From: Oligoflexaceae bacterium
GTDB lineage: Bacteria > Bdellovibrionota_B > Oligoflexia > Oligoflexales > Oligoflexaceae
Assembly: GCA_947474445.1 (NCBI GenBank)
Contig: CANJJY010000057.1
Coordinates: 1-14,853, forward strand
Direction: 5' to 3'
Length of the DNA: 14,853 nucleotides
The notes beneath the pieces were generated by a model that saw only the letters and a list, made by a program, of their open reading frames with translations, did not search any database and had not been told where the DNA came from. The position numbers and the translations under genes were made by a program. Within the stretch, counting starts at the first letter, position 1; each line of letters opens with the position of its first letter. This document shows, one piece after another, positions 7,651 through 14,628 of this stretch.

Positions 7651-8544
7651 TTAGATGCTTGGAGTAGGAGCCGTCACGGGTTCTTCGCCAGGGACCGAAC
7701 TGGGATCGATTTCGGGCGTCTCGTCGGTCGGTGGCGTCGGAGCGTCTTTATCGCAGAACCCAGCTGGGAGTCCCAGCTTCACGCCCGAGTCTTTTTCCAC
7801 CCAGCAGATATTAGCATGCATTAAACCCCAGATGCCGCCTAGACCGCAGGCCCCACCGCGTGAAACGATTCCGTACACGCGCCATTCACCCGATTTGAGT
7901 TGACCATAGGCAGGACCGCCGCTATCGCCTTGGCAAGAGTCTTTGCCATTGTTGCCAATTCCCACTTCGATATCGTTGACGGTCGTGATGGGAGCGTCGG
8001 CTTCATACTTCACGCCGAAGCCGCCGCCATCGCGATTACCAAAGCCGACGATATGCGAGGTGACGCCGGCCTTGAGCAATTCTTTGATTTCGGTCTCATC
8101 GGTGAGGACGGGAACGTAGGCGTTAGCCGGCAAATTCAGGTCGTGGTCAAGAACGAGGTAAGCGATATCGTTCCAGCCCCCGGGATTGCGGCCGTACTTA
8201 GGCGAATAAGCAAATTTAACGGTTTTATATTGTGGGGAAACGGCTCCACCTTCAGTGCCATCGCCCGTATAGACGCGCAGGCTGTTCGGATTGTCCGAGC
8301 CTTGCACACAATGCGCTGCTGTAATCACCAATCGGGGGTTGATCGCGGTGCCCGAGCAGAACATACGTCCATTTGCTCCGGTAATCGCCACGGTTGAAAG
8401 CCATTCTCCTGAGGTCGTCTTTTTCCCGCCGTAAATCTTGAGCTGGCTCTGATCACCGGCTTTTTGACCGCAAGAAACCGCGGCTACCGTCAACATACCC
8501 AAGCCTGCCAAGCGGAAAGTCCCCATTGCACCTGATTTAACCAT
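7651..8544 (-). CDS. Lipid-anchored trypsin-like serine protease (S1A family)
   Basis: A 297-residue extracytoplasmic serine endopeptidase. The signal peptide (n-region MVKSGAMGTFR, hydrophobic LAGLGMLTVAAV) ends at Cys25 in a lipoprotein-type AAVSC. The mature protease begins IYGG at residue 37 after Lys36, as in trypsin zymogens. The catalytic triad is complete: His78 in TAAHC, Asp126 in NDIAYL and Ser208 in GDSGGP. Asp202, six residues before Ser208, matches the trypsin specificity Asp, predicting cleavage after Lys/Arg. Cys63/Cys79 fit the conserved histidine-loop disulfide. After the domain a Pro/Glu/Thr-rich tail (about 265-297) follows. The start at 8544 is preferred because it gives a compact lipoprotein signal peptide; in-frame ATGs at 8577, 8619 and 8625 would add an unusual N-extension. 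It is monocistronic with a strong terminator and divergent from the roxA-like gene. Confidence 0.93.
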   Translation of the reverse strand: MVKSGAMGTFRLAGLGMLTVAAVSCGQKAGDQSQLKIYGGKKTTSGEWLSTVAITGANGRMFCSGTAINPRLVITAAHCVQGSDNPNSLRVYTGDGTEGGAVSPQYKTVKFAYSPKYGRNPGGWNDIAYLVLDHDLNLPANAYVPVLTDETEIKELLKAGVTSHIVGFGNRDGGGFGVKYEADAPITTVNDIEVGIGNNGKDSCQGDSGGPAYGQLKSGEWRVYGIVSRGGACGLGGIWGLMHANICWVEKDSGVKLGLPAGFCDKDAPTPPTDETPEIDPSSVPGEEPVTAPTPSI

Positions 8545-8768
8545 GGCTACAACCCCGTTTTGAAATGTGGAGGACATGAACCTCTGTTGACTATCTAGCC
8601 AGTTAACGAGCCAAGTCATATTCAATTTTAATCAATTGACGTCTCAGAGGTTGCTTCGCGACGCAGAAACTAAGCTCAAAGCCTTGCTGGGCGCGAGATT
8701 GCCCTTTGAAAAAAATTATGCGAAGCTCGTCCTCAAGTTAAAAGAAACGATAAAAAAAAGGAAAATCG

Positions 8769-9941
8769 ATGTCCTTTGGAGCAGTTCTGGGTCGCCACCG
8801 CGATGAATTCTTCACGCAATATTGGCAGAAAAAACCTTTGCTCATCCGCCAAGCCTTTCCCGGCGGGCTGTCTGCGGTTGATGCAGACGAACTGGCAGGA
8901 CTGGCCTGCCTTGAGGGGGTCGATACCCGGCTCGTCCTCGAACACGGCGCGCGTCCCTGGGAAGTGAGGCAGGGACCCTTTGAGGAGAAGTCCTTCACGA
9001 AACTCCCTGCCACTCATTGGACGCTGCTCGTGCAGGCTGTCGATCGCCTCGTTCCGGCCGTTTCGGCGCTCAAGCAGCAGTTTCGCTTTCTTCCAAACTG
9101 GCGCGTCGATGATATTATGATTAGCTACGCGACCGACCAAGGCAGCGTCGGGCCACATACTGATCATTACGACGTGTTCTTGATTCAAGGTCAAGGCCGG
9201 CGCCGCTGGGAAATCAGTGCGGCTCCGCTCGAGACGATCGAGCTCCTCGACGGCGTCGATTTAAAAATCCTCAAGAACTTCAAACCCGATCTGACTTTCG
9301 ATCTCGAGCCCGGAGACATGCTTTATCTGCCACCATCGGTCGCTCACCACGGGCGAGCCTTGGGATCGTGCCTGACGTATTCGGTCGGTTTTAGAGCGCC
9401 TACGCGTCGCGATATGACCCTCTCTTACGCGCAGTTTCTCCTGCAGGCCGCCGAGGACGAGCCTGATGTTTTTTACCATGACCAAACCCTCACGCTCGGT
9501 CGTGAACCTGGTCTCATCACCGAAGATGAGATCGCGCGCTTATGGGCGCTCGTGCAGGAGGGATGGAATCAGCCGGAAGCCTTTCGCCGTTGGGTGGGAG
9601 CATTTCTGACCGAACCCCGCAGTTTTCAAGAGCCGGCCGACATCGAATTCGATCGCGCTGGCATGCGTGCTTTTCTGCAGCGCGCGGGCGGCTGTCGCCG
9701 GACCGAAGGGGGACGATTCAGTTACTATCACCCAGGAGGTTCGACCCTCTATTTTTATGCAGAAGGTGAATGTGCCGTCGTCGGTAGCAATCTGAGCTCT
9801 TTAGCGGCCTATCTTTGTCGCGAAGAACATTATACCCTTCAAGGATTAGGTCCTGAGGCGATGGCGGAAGCAGGTCTAGATTTGCTCACGCACCTCTGGA
9901 ATCGGGGCTTTTTGCGCGAGGAGGAAGGCGAAGATGAATGA
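8769..9941 (+). CDS. roxA: RoxA/YcfD-like JmjC ribosomal oxygenase
   Basis: A 390-residue cupin/JmjC 2-oxoglutarate and Fe(II)-dependent oxygenase. The E. coli homologue RoxA (YcfD) hydroxylates an arginine of ribosomal protein L16. The N-terminus shows the family's YWQKKPLLIRQAFPGG, followed by FRFLPNWRVDDIMISYA. The iron triad is visible: His130 and Asp132 in VGPHTDHYDVFLIQ, and His193 in LPPSVAHHG. GQGRRRWEIS (141-150) and the PGDMLYLPP strand match the double-stranded beta-helix core. The C-terminal ~170 residues form the helical dimerisation and winged-helix-like part typical of this group, so length is near normal. The ATG has AAGGA about 6 bases upstream. It overlaps the following HAD gene by 8 bases (ATGAATGA), indicating translational coupling. 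Enzyme class is very sure; the L16 substrate is inferred from the family. Confidence 0.92.
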   Translation: MSFGAVLGRHRDEFFTQYWQKKPLLIRQAFPGGLSAVDADELAGLACLEGVDTRLVLEHGARPWEVRQGPFEEKSFTKLPATHWTLLVQAVDRLVPAVSALKQQFRFLPNWRVDDIMISYATDQGSVGPHTDHYDVFLIQGQGRRRWEISAAPLETIELLDGVDLKILKNFKPDLTFDLEPGDMLYLPPSVAHHGRALGSCLTYSVGFRAPTRRDMTLSYAQFLLQAAEDEPDVFYHDQTLTLGREPGLITEDEIARLWALVQEGWNQPEAFRRWVGAFLTEPRSFQEPADIEFDRAGMRAFLQRAGGCRRTEGGRFSYYHPGGSTLYFYAEGECAVVGSNLSSLAAYLCREEHYTLQGLGPEAMAEAGLDLLTHLWNRGFLREEEGEDE

Positions 9942-10659
9942 GAGCAAGAGCAGAGGTGGTCGGGCAGCAGCATTTTTCGATCTCGATCGGACTCTGATCG
10001 ATGTGAACAGTGCGGTACTCTATGCACGCTTTGAGCGGCGAGCCGGCCGCATCTCCGCCTGGCAATTGCTGCAGACTGTCGCCAACACCCTGCTCTATCA
10101 TCTCAATCTCCTGGATATGCAAAAGGCCTATGCGGCTGCGGTCGCGCACTATCGCGGCGTTCCGGAACAAGACATCAGAGAACGCGCCCAATTGTTTTTT
10201 GCCCACGAAGTGAAAGGTCGGCTCCAGCCGGGCGCGCAGGCGTCGCTCGCCTCGCATCGCCGGCAAGGGCATCCTTTGGTGATGCTCAGCAGCAGCACCT
10301 GCTATCAGGCTGCCATCGCAACCCAAACCTGGGGACTCGATGATTGGATCGCCAATCGGTTTGAAACGATGGAGGGACGTTTGAGCGGGACCTTCTGCCA
10401 GCCTCTTTGCTATGGCCCTGGCAAAGTTGAACTCGCAACGCGTTGGGCGTGTGAGCATCGCGTCGATCTGCAAAAATCTTATTTCTATTCTGATTCCTAT
10501 TCGGATCTGCCTATGCTGCAGGCCGTCGGTTTTCCCGTCGTCGTCAATCCCGATCCCCGTCTCAAAAAGCATGCGCTGCGATCAGGATGGCCCCTGGCAG
10601 ATTGGAGTCGCGTCAGTGCTGAAGCGTTCACTCCGGAGGCGGTTAAAAGTTCTTATTGA
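9934..10659 (+). CDS. HAD-IB family phosphatase (SerB-like)
   Basis: A 241-residue cytosolic haloacid dehalogenase-type phosphohydrolase of subfamily IB, the group containing phosphoserine phosphatase-like enzymes. All four HAD motifs are present: motif I FFDLDRT with nucleophile Asp16 and Asp18, motif II VMLSSS around Ser119, motif III Lys164 in GPGKVE, and motif IV YSDSYSDLPML with Asp187 and Asp191. The helical cap (about 25-95) carries no SerB-specific signature that I can identify, so the substrate is open; many HAD-IB members act on small phosphomonoesters or lipid phosphates. The start codon lies inside the roxA end (8-base overlap), so it is translated from the same mRNA. Its 3' end overlaps the opposite-strand TPR gene by 17 bases. 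Family call firm, substrate unknown. Confidence 0.9.
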   Translation: MNESKSRGGRAAAFFDLDRTLIDVNSAVLYARFERRAGRISAWQLLQTVANTLLYHLNLLDMQKAYAAAVAHYRGVPEQDIRERAQLFFAHEVKGRLQPGAQASLASHRRQGHPLVMLSSSTCYQAAIATQTWGLDDWIANRFETMEGRLSGTFCQPLCYGPGKVELATRWACEHRVDLQKSYFYSDSYSDLPMLQAVGFPVVVNPDPRLKKHALRSGWPLADWSRVSAEAFTPEAVKSSY

Positions 10660-11659
10660 AGCTGAAGAAGAGCTCTGGCTTTTGCGTCGGCAAGAGGGAG
10701 AAGTCGTAGGACCAAGGCACCGCAGCGGTAAATGGTCGAAGTTCATTTTCATCCGCGCTCGTGAGCGAGGTATCCGGCGGGAGTAGGTAAAGCGAGGCGC
10801 CCCGTCGTCCTTTACTCCGATTGGGGCTCTTGGCAGGAGCGGAATTGGACCCGAACCAATGAAAGGCCGAGTCGGCGACGCTGAGTCCGTAGAAGGCGAC
10901 CGAGCCCAGTAACGCGAATTGTGCATACTGCCGCTTATCTTTCACATATTTTTCATTCTCATTTAAAAACTTCAGCAGATTCGGATCGTTGGTCTGATTG
11001 CGCGACTGAGCGTTCTGAAAGGCTGCGCTCGCGTCTTTATCCGCGGAGTCGGCCGCCTGATTGAAGAGAAAGAAAACGACGAACAGCGATCCTTGCCCCA
11101 GCCCGGTAGCGATCGCCTGCAGATAGCGACCTTGGTAGGCTTCGTTGAGTCCTAGAGGGAAAAAATAGGAATATACCGGAGCTTGATCGTCCGATTCTCG
11201 CGTGCTTTTGTTGTTGCTCGAATGTGAAGAATTATCAGTCTTCTTCGCTTTGCTTTCCTTTTCATTGAAAGCTCCGAACTCAGCATCCTCGTCGCCAAAT
11301 CCACCGTCGCTCGCGCTATCCTTTTGCGCGGAACTGAACACCTTTTTGACCTTGCGATCTTTAGCCGCGACAGTTGCGAGTTGAACTTGAGGATCAAGCT
11401 TCAGAGCTTTGGTAAAAAACTCTTTGGCTTTGGAATTCTTGCCGAGTTTAACCGACGAGGCACCCATGAGGACCAGCATGCTGGCCTTATCGAATTTGTC
11501 TTTGGCCTTCTTCGATGCCTTGCTCAATACCTTGACGGCCTTGCTATACTCGCCGTCCTTGTATGCTTCTAGACCTTTTTCATACGCATCGGCCCAAGCT
11601 GTGGAAGAGGCCATCCACATGCTTATTAAGCAAAGCCATATGCAGCACAATTGTCTCAT
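10643..11659 (-). CDS. Exported TPR protein with two hydrophobic segments
   Basis: A 338-residue envelope protein of unknown function. A Sec signal peptide (MRQLCCIWLCLISMWMASST) is followed by AWA|DAYEKG as a likely cleavage site. Residues 24-95 contain two TPR units (YEKGLEAYKDGEYSKAVKVL and the following helix pair ending FFTKALKLDP). A Ser/Lys/Asp/Glu-rich linker covers about 108-160. Two hydrophobic stretches (about 179-200 and 244-262) could be membrane segments and flank a polar, Asn/Gln/Lys-rich section. The protein ends FFSFNKNF. The start at 11659 (ATG) is preferred over GTG 11686 because it begins the signal peptide cleanly and has GGA five bases upstream. Its 3' end overlaps the HAD gene by 17 bases in convergent orientation. 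The layout resembles periplasmic TPR proteins with a C-terminal membrane anchor, but I cannot assign a family with certainty. Confidence 0.8.
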   Translation of the reverse strand: MRQLCCIWLCLISMWMASSTAWADAYEKGLEAYKDGEYSKAVKVLSKASKKAKDKFDKASMLVLMGASSVKLGKNSKAKEFFTKALKLDPQVQLATVAAKDRKVKKVFSSAQKDSASDGGFGDEDAEFGAFNEKESKAKKTDNSSHSSNNKSTRESDDQAPVYSYFFPLGLNEAYQGRYLQAIATGLGQGSLFVVFFLFNQAADSADKDASAAFQNAQSRNQTNDPNLLKFLNENEKYVKDKRQYAQFALLGSVAFYGLSVADSAFHWFGSNSAPAKSPNRSKGRRGASLYLLPPDTSLTSADENELRPFTAAVPWSYDFSLLPTQKPELFFSFNKNF

Positions 11660-11863
11660 CTTATTCCAAATTTCCCTTCGCGACACTTCACTGATGGGGT
11701 ATCGGCAATAAGGGGCTGGGGCTGAGTGCGCCTCACAAAATTTGCTTTTCGACTCCCCCCAAACTTGGAGGGTAGCCGCTTAAGTTTCTGATAAGATGGG
11801 ATAAATGGAAAATCGTTCGGCGTGCGAGTAGAACCTTCTCGCTCGGCGGGAAGGGAAAGGCCT

Positions 11864-11893
11864 GGGCCTGGAAAGGCTCCAGACCCTTTATTT
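11864..11893. terminator. Hairpin in the intergenic region downstream of the LNS2 gene
   Basis: GGGCCTGGA (11864-11872) pairs with TCCAGACCC (11878-11886) with one mismatch and an AAGGC loop. On the plus strand TTTATTTC follows, giving a reasonable terminator although no annotated plus-strand gene precedes it. On the minus strand, where it could serve the LNS2 lipoprotein ending at 11939, the tail is the weaker AGGCCTTTCCC. Confidence 0.4.
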
Positions 11894-11938
11894 CAAGATG
11901 GTAATGATAGCCGTATCAGCTGGGCGGACCTGATGGAT

Positions 11939-13006
11939 TTAATAACAAGCCGCTGGCGCGGCTGCGGCTGCGTTCCAGAGTCCTTGGTAGTCACTGTGGA
12001 TGTGTCCACCGCCGGCATCGCCATCTAATTTGTAATAGTAACTGTTCGCAGGGGCGATGCCAGCTTGAGCGAACGCGGCAACATCGGATTCTTTGTTACC
12101 GAAAGCAAAGCTCGGAACGATTCCCGTTTTTTCGCGCAGAAGTTTCATCTCTTCGACCTTGAACTGAGAGGCGGCTTCGCCGACCGCTCCGCCTAAGAAC
12201 TGTGTGGTATTCAAAAGCCCTGGGGGAAAGCCTTTTTCTTTGATCCAATCATGACTGATCTTGCCCATCCACTCGGGCCGAGCGGTCAGGTAGTAGATGA
12301 AATAGCCGCGGCGATAGAAGGCGGTCAAGAGTTCGGCAGCGCCGGGGTGGGCGCTGGGGCTGATGCCGATGAGCGAAGTCGCGGAAGCTAATTCACTCGA
12401 GGTCAAGGTTCCATCCACATCGGTGACCAGAACTTTAGTTTCTGGAGCGAGAACTTCTAGATTCGCCGAGACCGTTGTCCCGTCGCCTGCGACGGCGTAA
12501 AAGAGCTGGTAGTGACCGACGGCGAGCGGGGAGGGAAGGCTCTCGGCGAGATTGATATAGACATGGCCTCCGGTATCTTCGACGCCATCGACCGTCTCGT
12601 GTTCATCATCTTCGGTCGTCGTAAAGGTTCCGAGCTTTTGCCAAGGTTTGCCGCAGCCGCCTTTGATATAGACATCCACTTCTTCACCCTTGAGGTCGGC
12701 ATCAGCGAGACCGTAAGCGAACTTAGCGGTTGCCCAAGTCTCTTTGCCAACCGTCGTATAGATATCGCGGGCGCGATGGGAAGCCGATCCAGTTTTGGTG
12801 ATCAAGGTGGAATGGAAATGTTTAAATGGGCGCTTAGGACCGAGGTTAGGGAGAGGGTCATTGCACGTTTTGAGGAGGTCCGAACAGCTCACGCGCGGTA
12901 CGGCGGTAGCAGCCACGTCTGAAGTTGATTTTGAACAGGCGGAAAGCGCGTAAAGAGAGAGCAAAGACAGAATCGGCATCAGCAGGGGAGAGGGCAGCTT
13001 CGACAT
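11939..13006 (-). CDS. Lipoprotein with lipin/Nir2-like LNS2 (HAD) domain
   Basis: A 355-residue predicted lipoprotein. The signal peptide ends in LSAC with Cys24. Residues ~60-187 form a beta-rich module ending in HYQLFYAVAGDGTTVSANLEVL, probably an immunoglobulin-like or C2-like sandwich. Residues ~190-345 match the LNS2 (lipin/Ned1/Smp2) fold of the HAD superfamily: VLVTDVDGTLTSSEL gives the DxDxT motif (Asp196, Asp198, Thr200), GYFIYYLTARPEWMG supplies motif II (Thr241), and FGNKESDVAAFAQAG (302-316) the acidic motif IV (Asp308). Lipins use this domain as a Mg-dependent phosphatidate phosphatase; in the PITPNM/Nir2 group it senses phosphatidic acid. The intact DxDxT leaves catalysis possible. 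The AAGGA site lies 8 bases before the ATG. It sits 183 bases downstream of acvB on the same strand, so read-through from that operon is possible. Domain call fairly sure, activity inferred. Confidence 0.82.
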   Translation of the reverse strand: MSKLPSPLLMPILSLLSLYALSACSKSTSDVAATAVPRVSCSDLLKTCNDPLPNLGPKRPFKHFHSTLITKTGSASHRARDIYTTVGKETWATAKFAYGLADADLKGEEVDVYIKGGCGKPWQKLGTFTTTEDDEHETVDGVEDTGGHVYINLAESLPSPLAVGHYQLFYAVAGDGTTVSANLEVLAPETKVLVTDVDGTLTSSELASATSLIGISPSAHPGAAELLTAFYRRGYFIYYLTARPEWMGKISHDWIKEKGFPPGLLNTTQFLGGAVGEAASQFKVEEMKLLREKTGIVPSFAFGNKESDVAAFAQAGIAPANSYYYKLDGDAGGGHIHSDYQGLWNAAAAAPAACY

Positions 13007-13059
13007 CAGATAGTTCCTTGGTGCGCAAGATGAGACAAGTTGAAAGGCATCGCTCTATC

Positions 13060-13078
13060 CGCGAGGAAAGGGCTCGCG
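13060..13078. other. Perfect 6-bp hairpin between acvB and the LNS2 gene
   Basis: CGCGAG (13060-13065) and CTCGCG (13073-13078) can form a stem around GAAAGGG. On the minus strand no U run follows, so it is not a standard terminator. It could be an mRNA processing or stabilising structure between the two genes, or chance. Confidence 0.35.
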
Positions 13079-13189
13079 TTTGGCTATCTTATCTGGGTCC
13101 ATTTGCCTCAGCTTGATTCGGATCGCGGGGCGCAGGAGGTATTTTTCAGTTGGTTGGCCTTCACCGTTCCCAGGTCCTAGCCAGCACCC

Positions 13190-14602
13190 CTAAAGAAGCG
13201 AAAAGTATTTCAAAATCAAGTCAGCGAGCTTGTCATAATCTCCCCCAAAATGGTGACCGCCCGCGACGGTGATCGAAGTGAACGAAGCAGAGTGTTTGCC
13301 GTCACAGCCACTCTCATCTTCATCTTCGCCTCGGAGGCAGAGCTGTTTGAGGAGGGGAAGTCTCTTTAATTCGCTATCGATGGGGTGGCCATCTTCTGTG
13401 CTGGTATTCACCAGCCAATTGGCAACGCGAAACTCAAAATCTGCCTTCTTCCCCAACCCCAGGTAGGCCGCTCCCAGCGTTTTTTTAGCTAATTCATGCG
13501 TCATGCGGCTGAGACCGAAGGGGAGAATGTCGGCTCCCATCGAATAGCCGATCCAAACGATTCGCTTCAGGCCCCAACTTTTCAAGAAGGCCTGCGCGAT
13601 GCGGTTCATGTCTTTGCCTATTTGATCAGGTGTGCGCTCTTCCCAAAAATAACGAAGACTATCGAGGCCGACCACAGAATAGCCGCGCAGATTCAATTGT
13701 TCGGCGAGTTCCTTATCAAGACTCGACCAACCCCCATCGCCTGACCATATGATGAATAGCACATCTTTTTGCGCCTGAGGATCATGTGGCAATTCGATGA
13801 GAGGCAGATCGTCGATGTCAGGCGTGGTACTCGCTTTGCTTTTGGCCTCGGTATTGTCTTGTGCGCTTATTTTTTCAAGCGCTTCATTGAGGGATGGAGC
13901 CCAGTTTTTAGGAACACTGAATCCATGGCCGACTTTGGGAAGTTCTAAGAGAATGGAGCGGGGCGTTTTTGCGGCGAAGGCCCTTTGGGGAGCGATCGGG
14001 CAGACCTGGTCTTGGGTGCCGTTAAGAATATACCAAGGCTGCTCCAAGGTCGCAGTGGGCAGAAGATCAAATCCCTTTTTCTTTTTCCAGGGCTCAGCGG
14101 TGAGGCCGTGGCCTTTACAGAAGGGGCGATCGATACCTAAGTCGGGGCAAAAGCCCATACTTACGGCGCCGGCGAACGTCTGCGGGGGAGCTTGTACCAA
14201 CGTCGCATAGGCGAGCGTTGCGCCGGAGGAATAGCCGAGAAGCGTAGGTCTGATATAGCGTGGAAAATGCCACTGCTTTTGCAAGAGGTGACTCAGGGCC
14301 TCAAAATCGGCCGCTGGATAGTGACACTTCTCCTTGATGCCACGAAGCTGCTTCAAATATTCCGGCGTGCTCACGCCGACGACCACCGCGCCCCGATCAA
14401 GCAAGGGTTTGACCATAGAGGCCATACCCGCATTCCATCCCGCATCTCCCGAGAGAAAAATGACGAAACGCTGGGGTTTTAGATTGTCTTGGCCATACAC
14501 ACTCACGCTTCCGAAGCGGCCGAGTGGCAGCTTTTGATCGACAGCGGCCGCTGCCGCTCTTTCCACCATCAACCCGAAGATGACGATGCTGAGCAGGATC
14601 AT
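13190..14602 (-). CDS. acvB: AcvB/VirJ-family two-domain periplasmic hydrolase
   Basis: A 470-residue exported protein made of two related alpha/beta-hydrolase domains, the AcvB architecture (VirJ corresponds to the C-terminal one). AcvB of Agrobacterium is reported as a periplasmic lysyl-phosphatidylglycerol hydrolase. Domain 1 (about 42-245) has LSGDAGW, nucleophile motif GYSSG (Ser125), Asp198 and His226. Domain 2 (about 275-470) has WSGDGGW, GYSMGAD (Ser354) and GGHHFGGDY (His450). The hydrophobic N-terminus ending in a run of Ala is a signal peptide. The start is uncertain: ATG 14602 gives the normal family length and lies 26 bases after the mprF stop but lacks a good ribosome site and a basic n-region. 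ATG 14749 would overlap mprF by 121 bases and add an arginine-rich, out-of-frame extension. The gene follows mprF as in the rhizobial lpiA-acvB operon. Confidence 0.9.
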   Translation of the reverse strand: MILLSIVIFGLMVERAAAAAVDQKLPLGRFGSVSVYGQDNLKPQRFVIFLSGDAGWNAGMASMVKPLLDRGAVVVGVSTPEYLKQLRGIKEKCHYPAADFEALSHLLQKQWHFPRYIRPTLLGYSSGATLAYATLVQAPPQTFAGAVSMGFCPDLGIDRPFCKGHGLTAEPWKKKKGFDLLPTATLEQPWYILNGTQDQVCPIAPQRAFAAKTPRSILLELPKVGHGFSVPKNWAPSLNEALEKISAQDNTEAKSKASTTPDIDDLPLIELPHDPQAQKDVLFIIWSGDGGWSSLDKELAEQLNLRGYSVVGLDSLRYFWEERTPDQIGKDMNRIAQAFLKSWGLKRIVWIGYSMGADILPFGLSRMTHELAKKTLGAAYLGLGKKADFEFRVANWLVNTSTEDGHPIDSELKRLPLLKQLCLRGEDEDESGCDGKHSASFTSITVAGGHHFGGDYDKLADLILKYFSLL

Positions 14603-14628
14603 CCCCAGAGCGAAAGGTTTGCCTCGCG

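Noticed and set aside
9886..10572. A 228-codon open frame on the minus strand
   Set aside because: Antisense to the HAD phosphatase, which has all four catalytic motifs; the antisense product has no recognisable pattern.
11791..11798. GATAAGAT on the plus strand, seen again on the minus strand near 13088-13095, as a shared operator
   Set aside because: Two copies of an AT-rich 8-mer in opposite orientation are within chance expectation and resemble generic -10 sequence.
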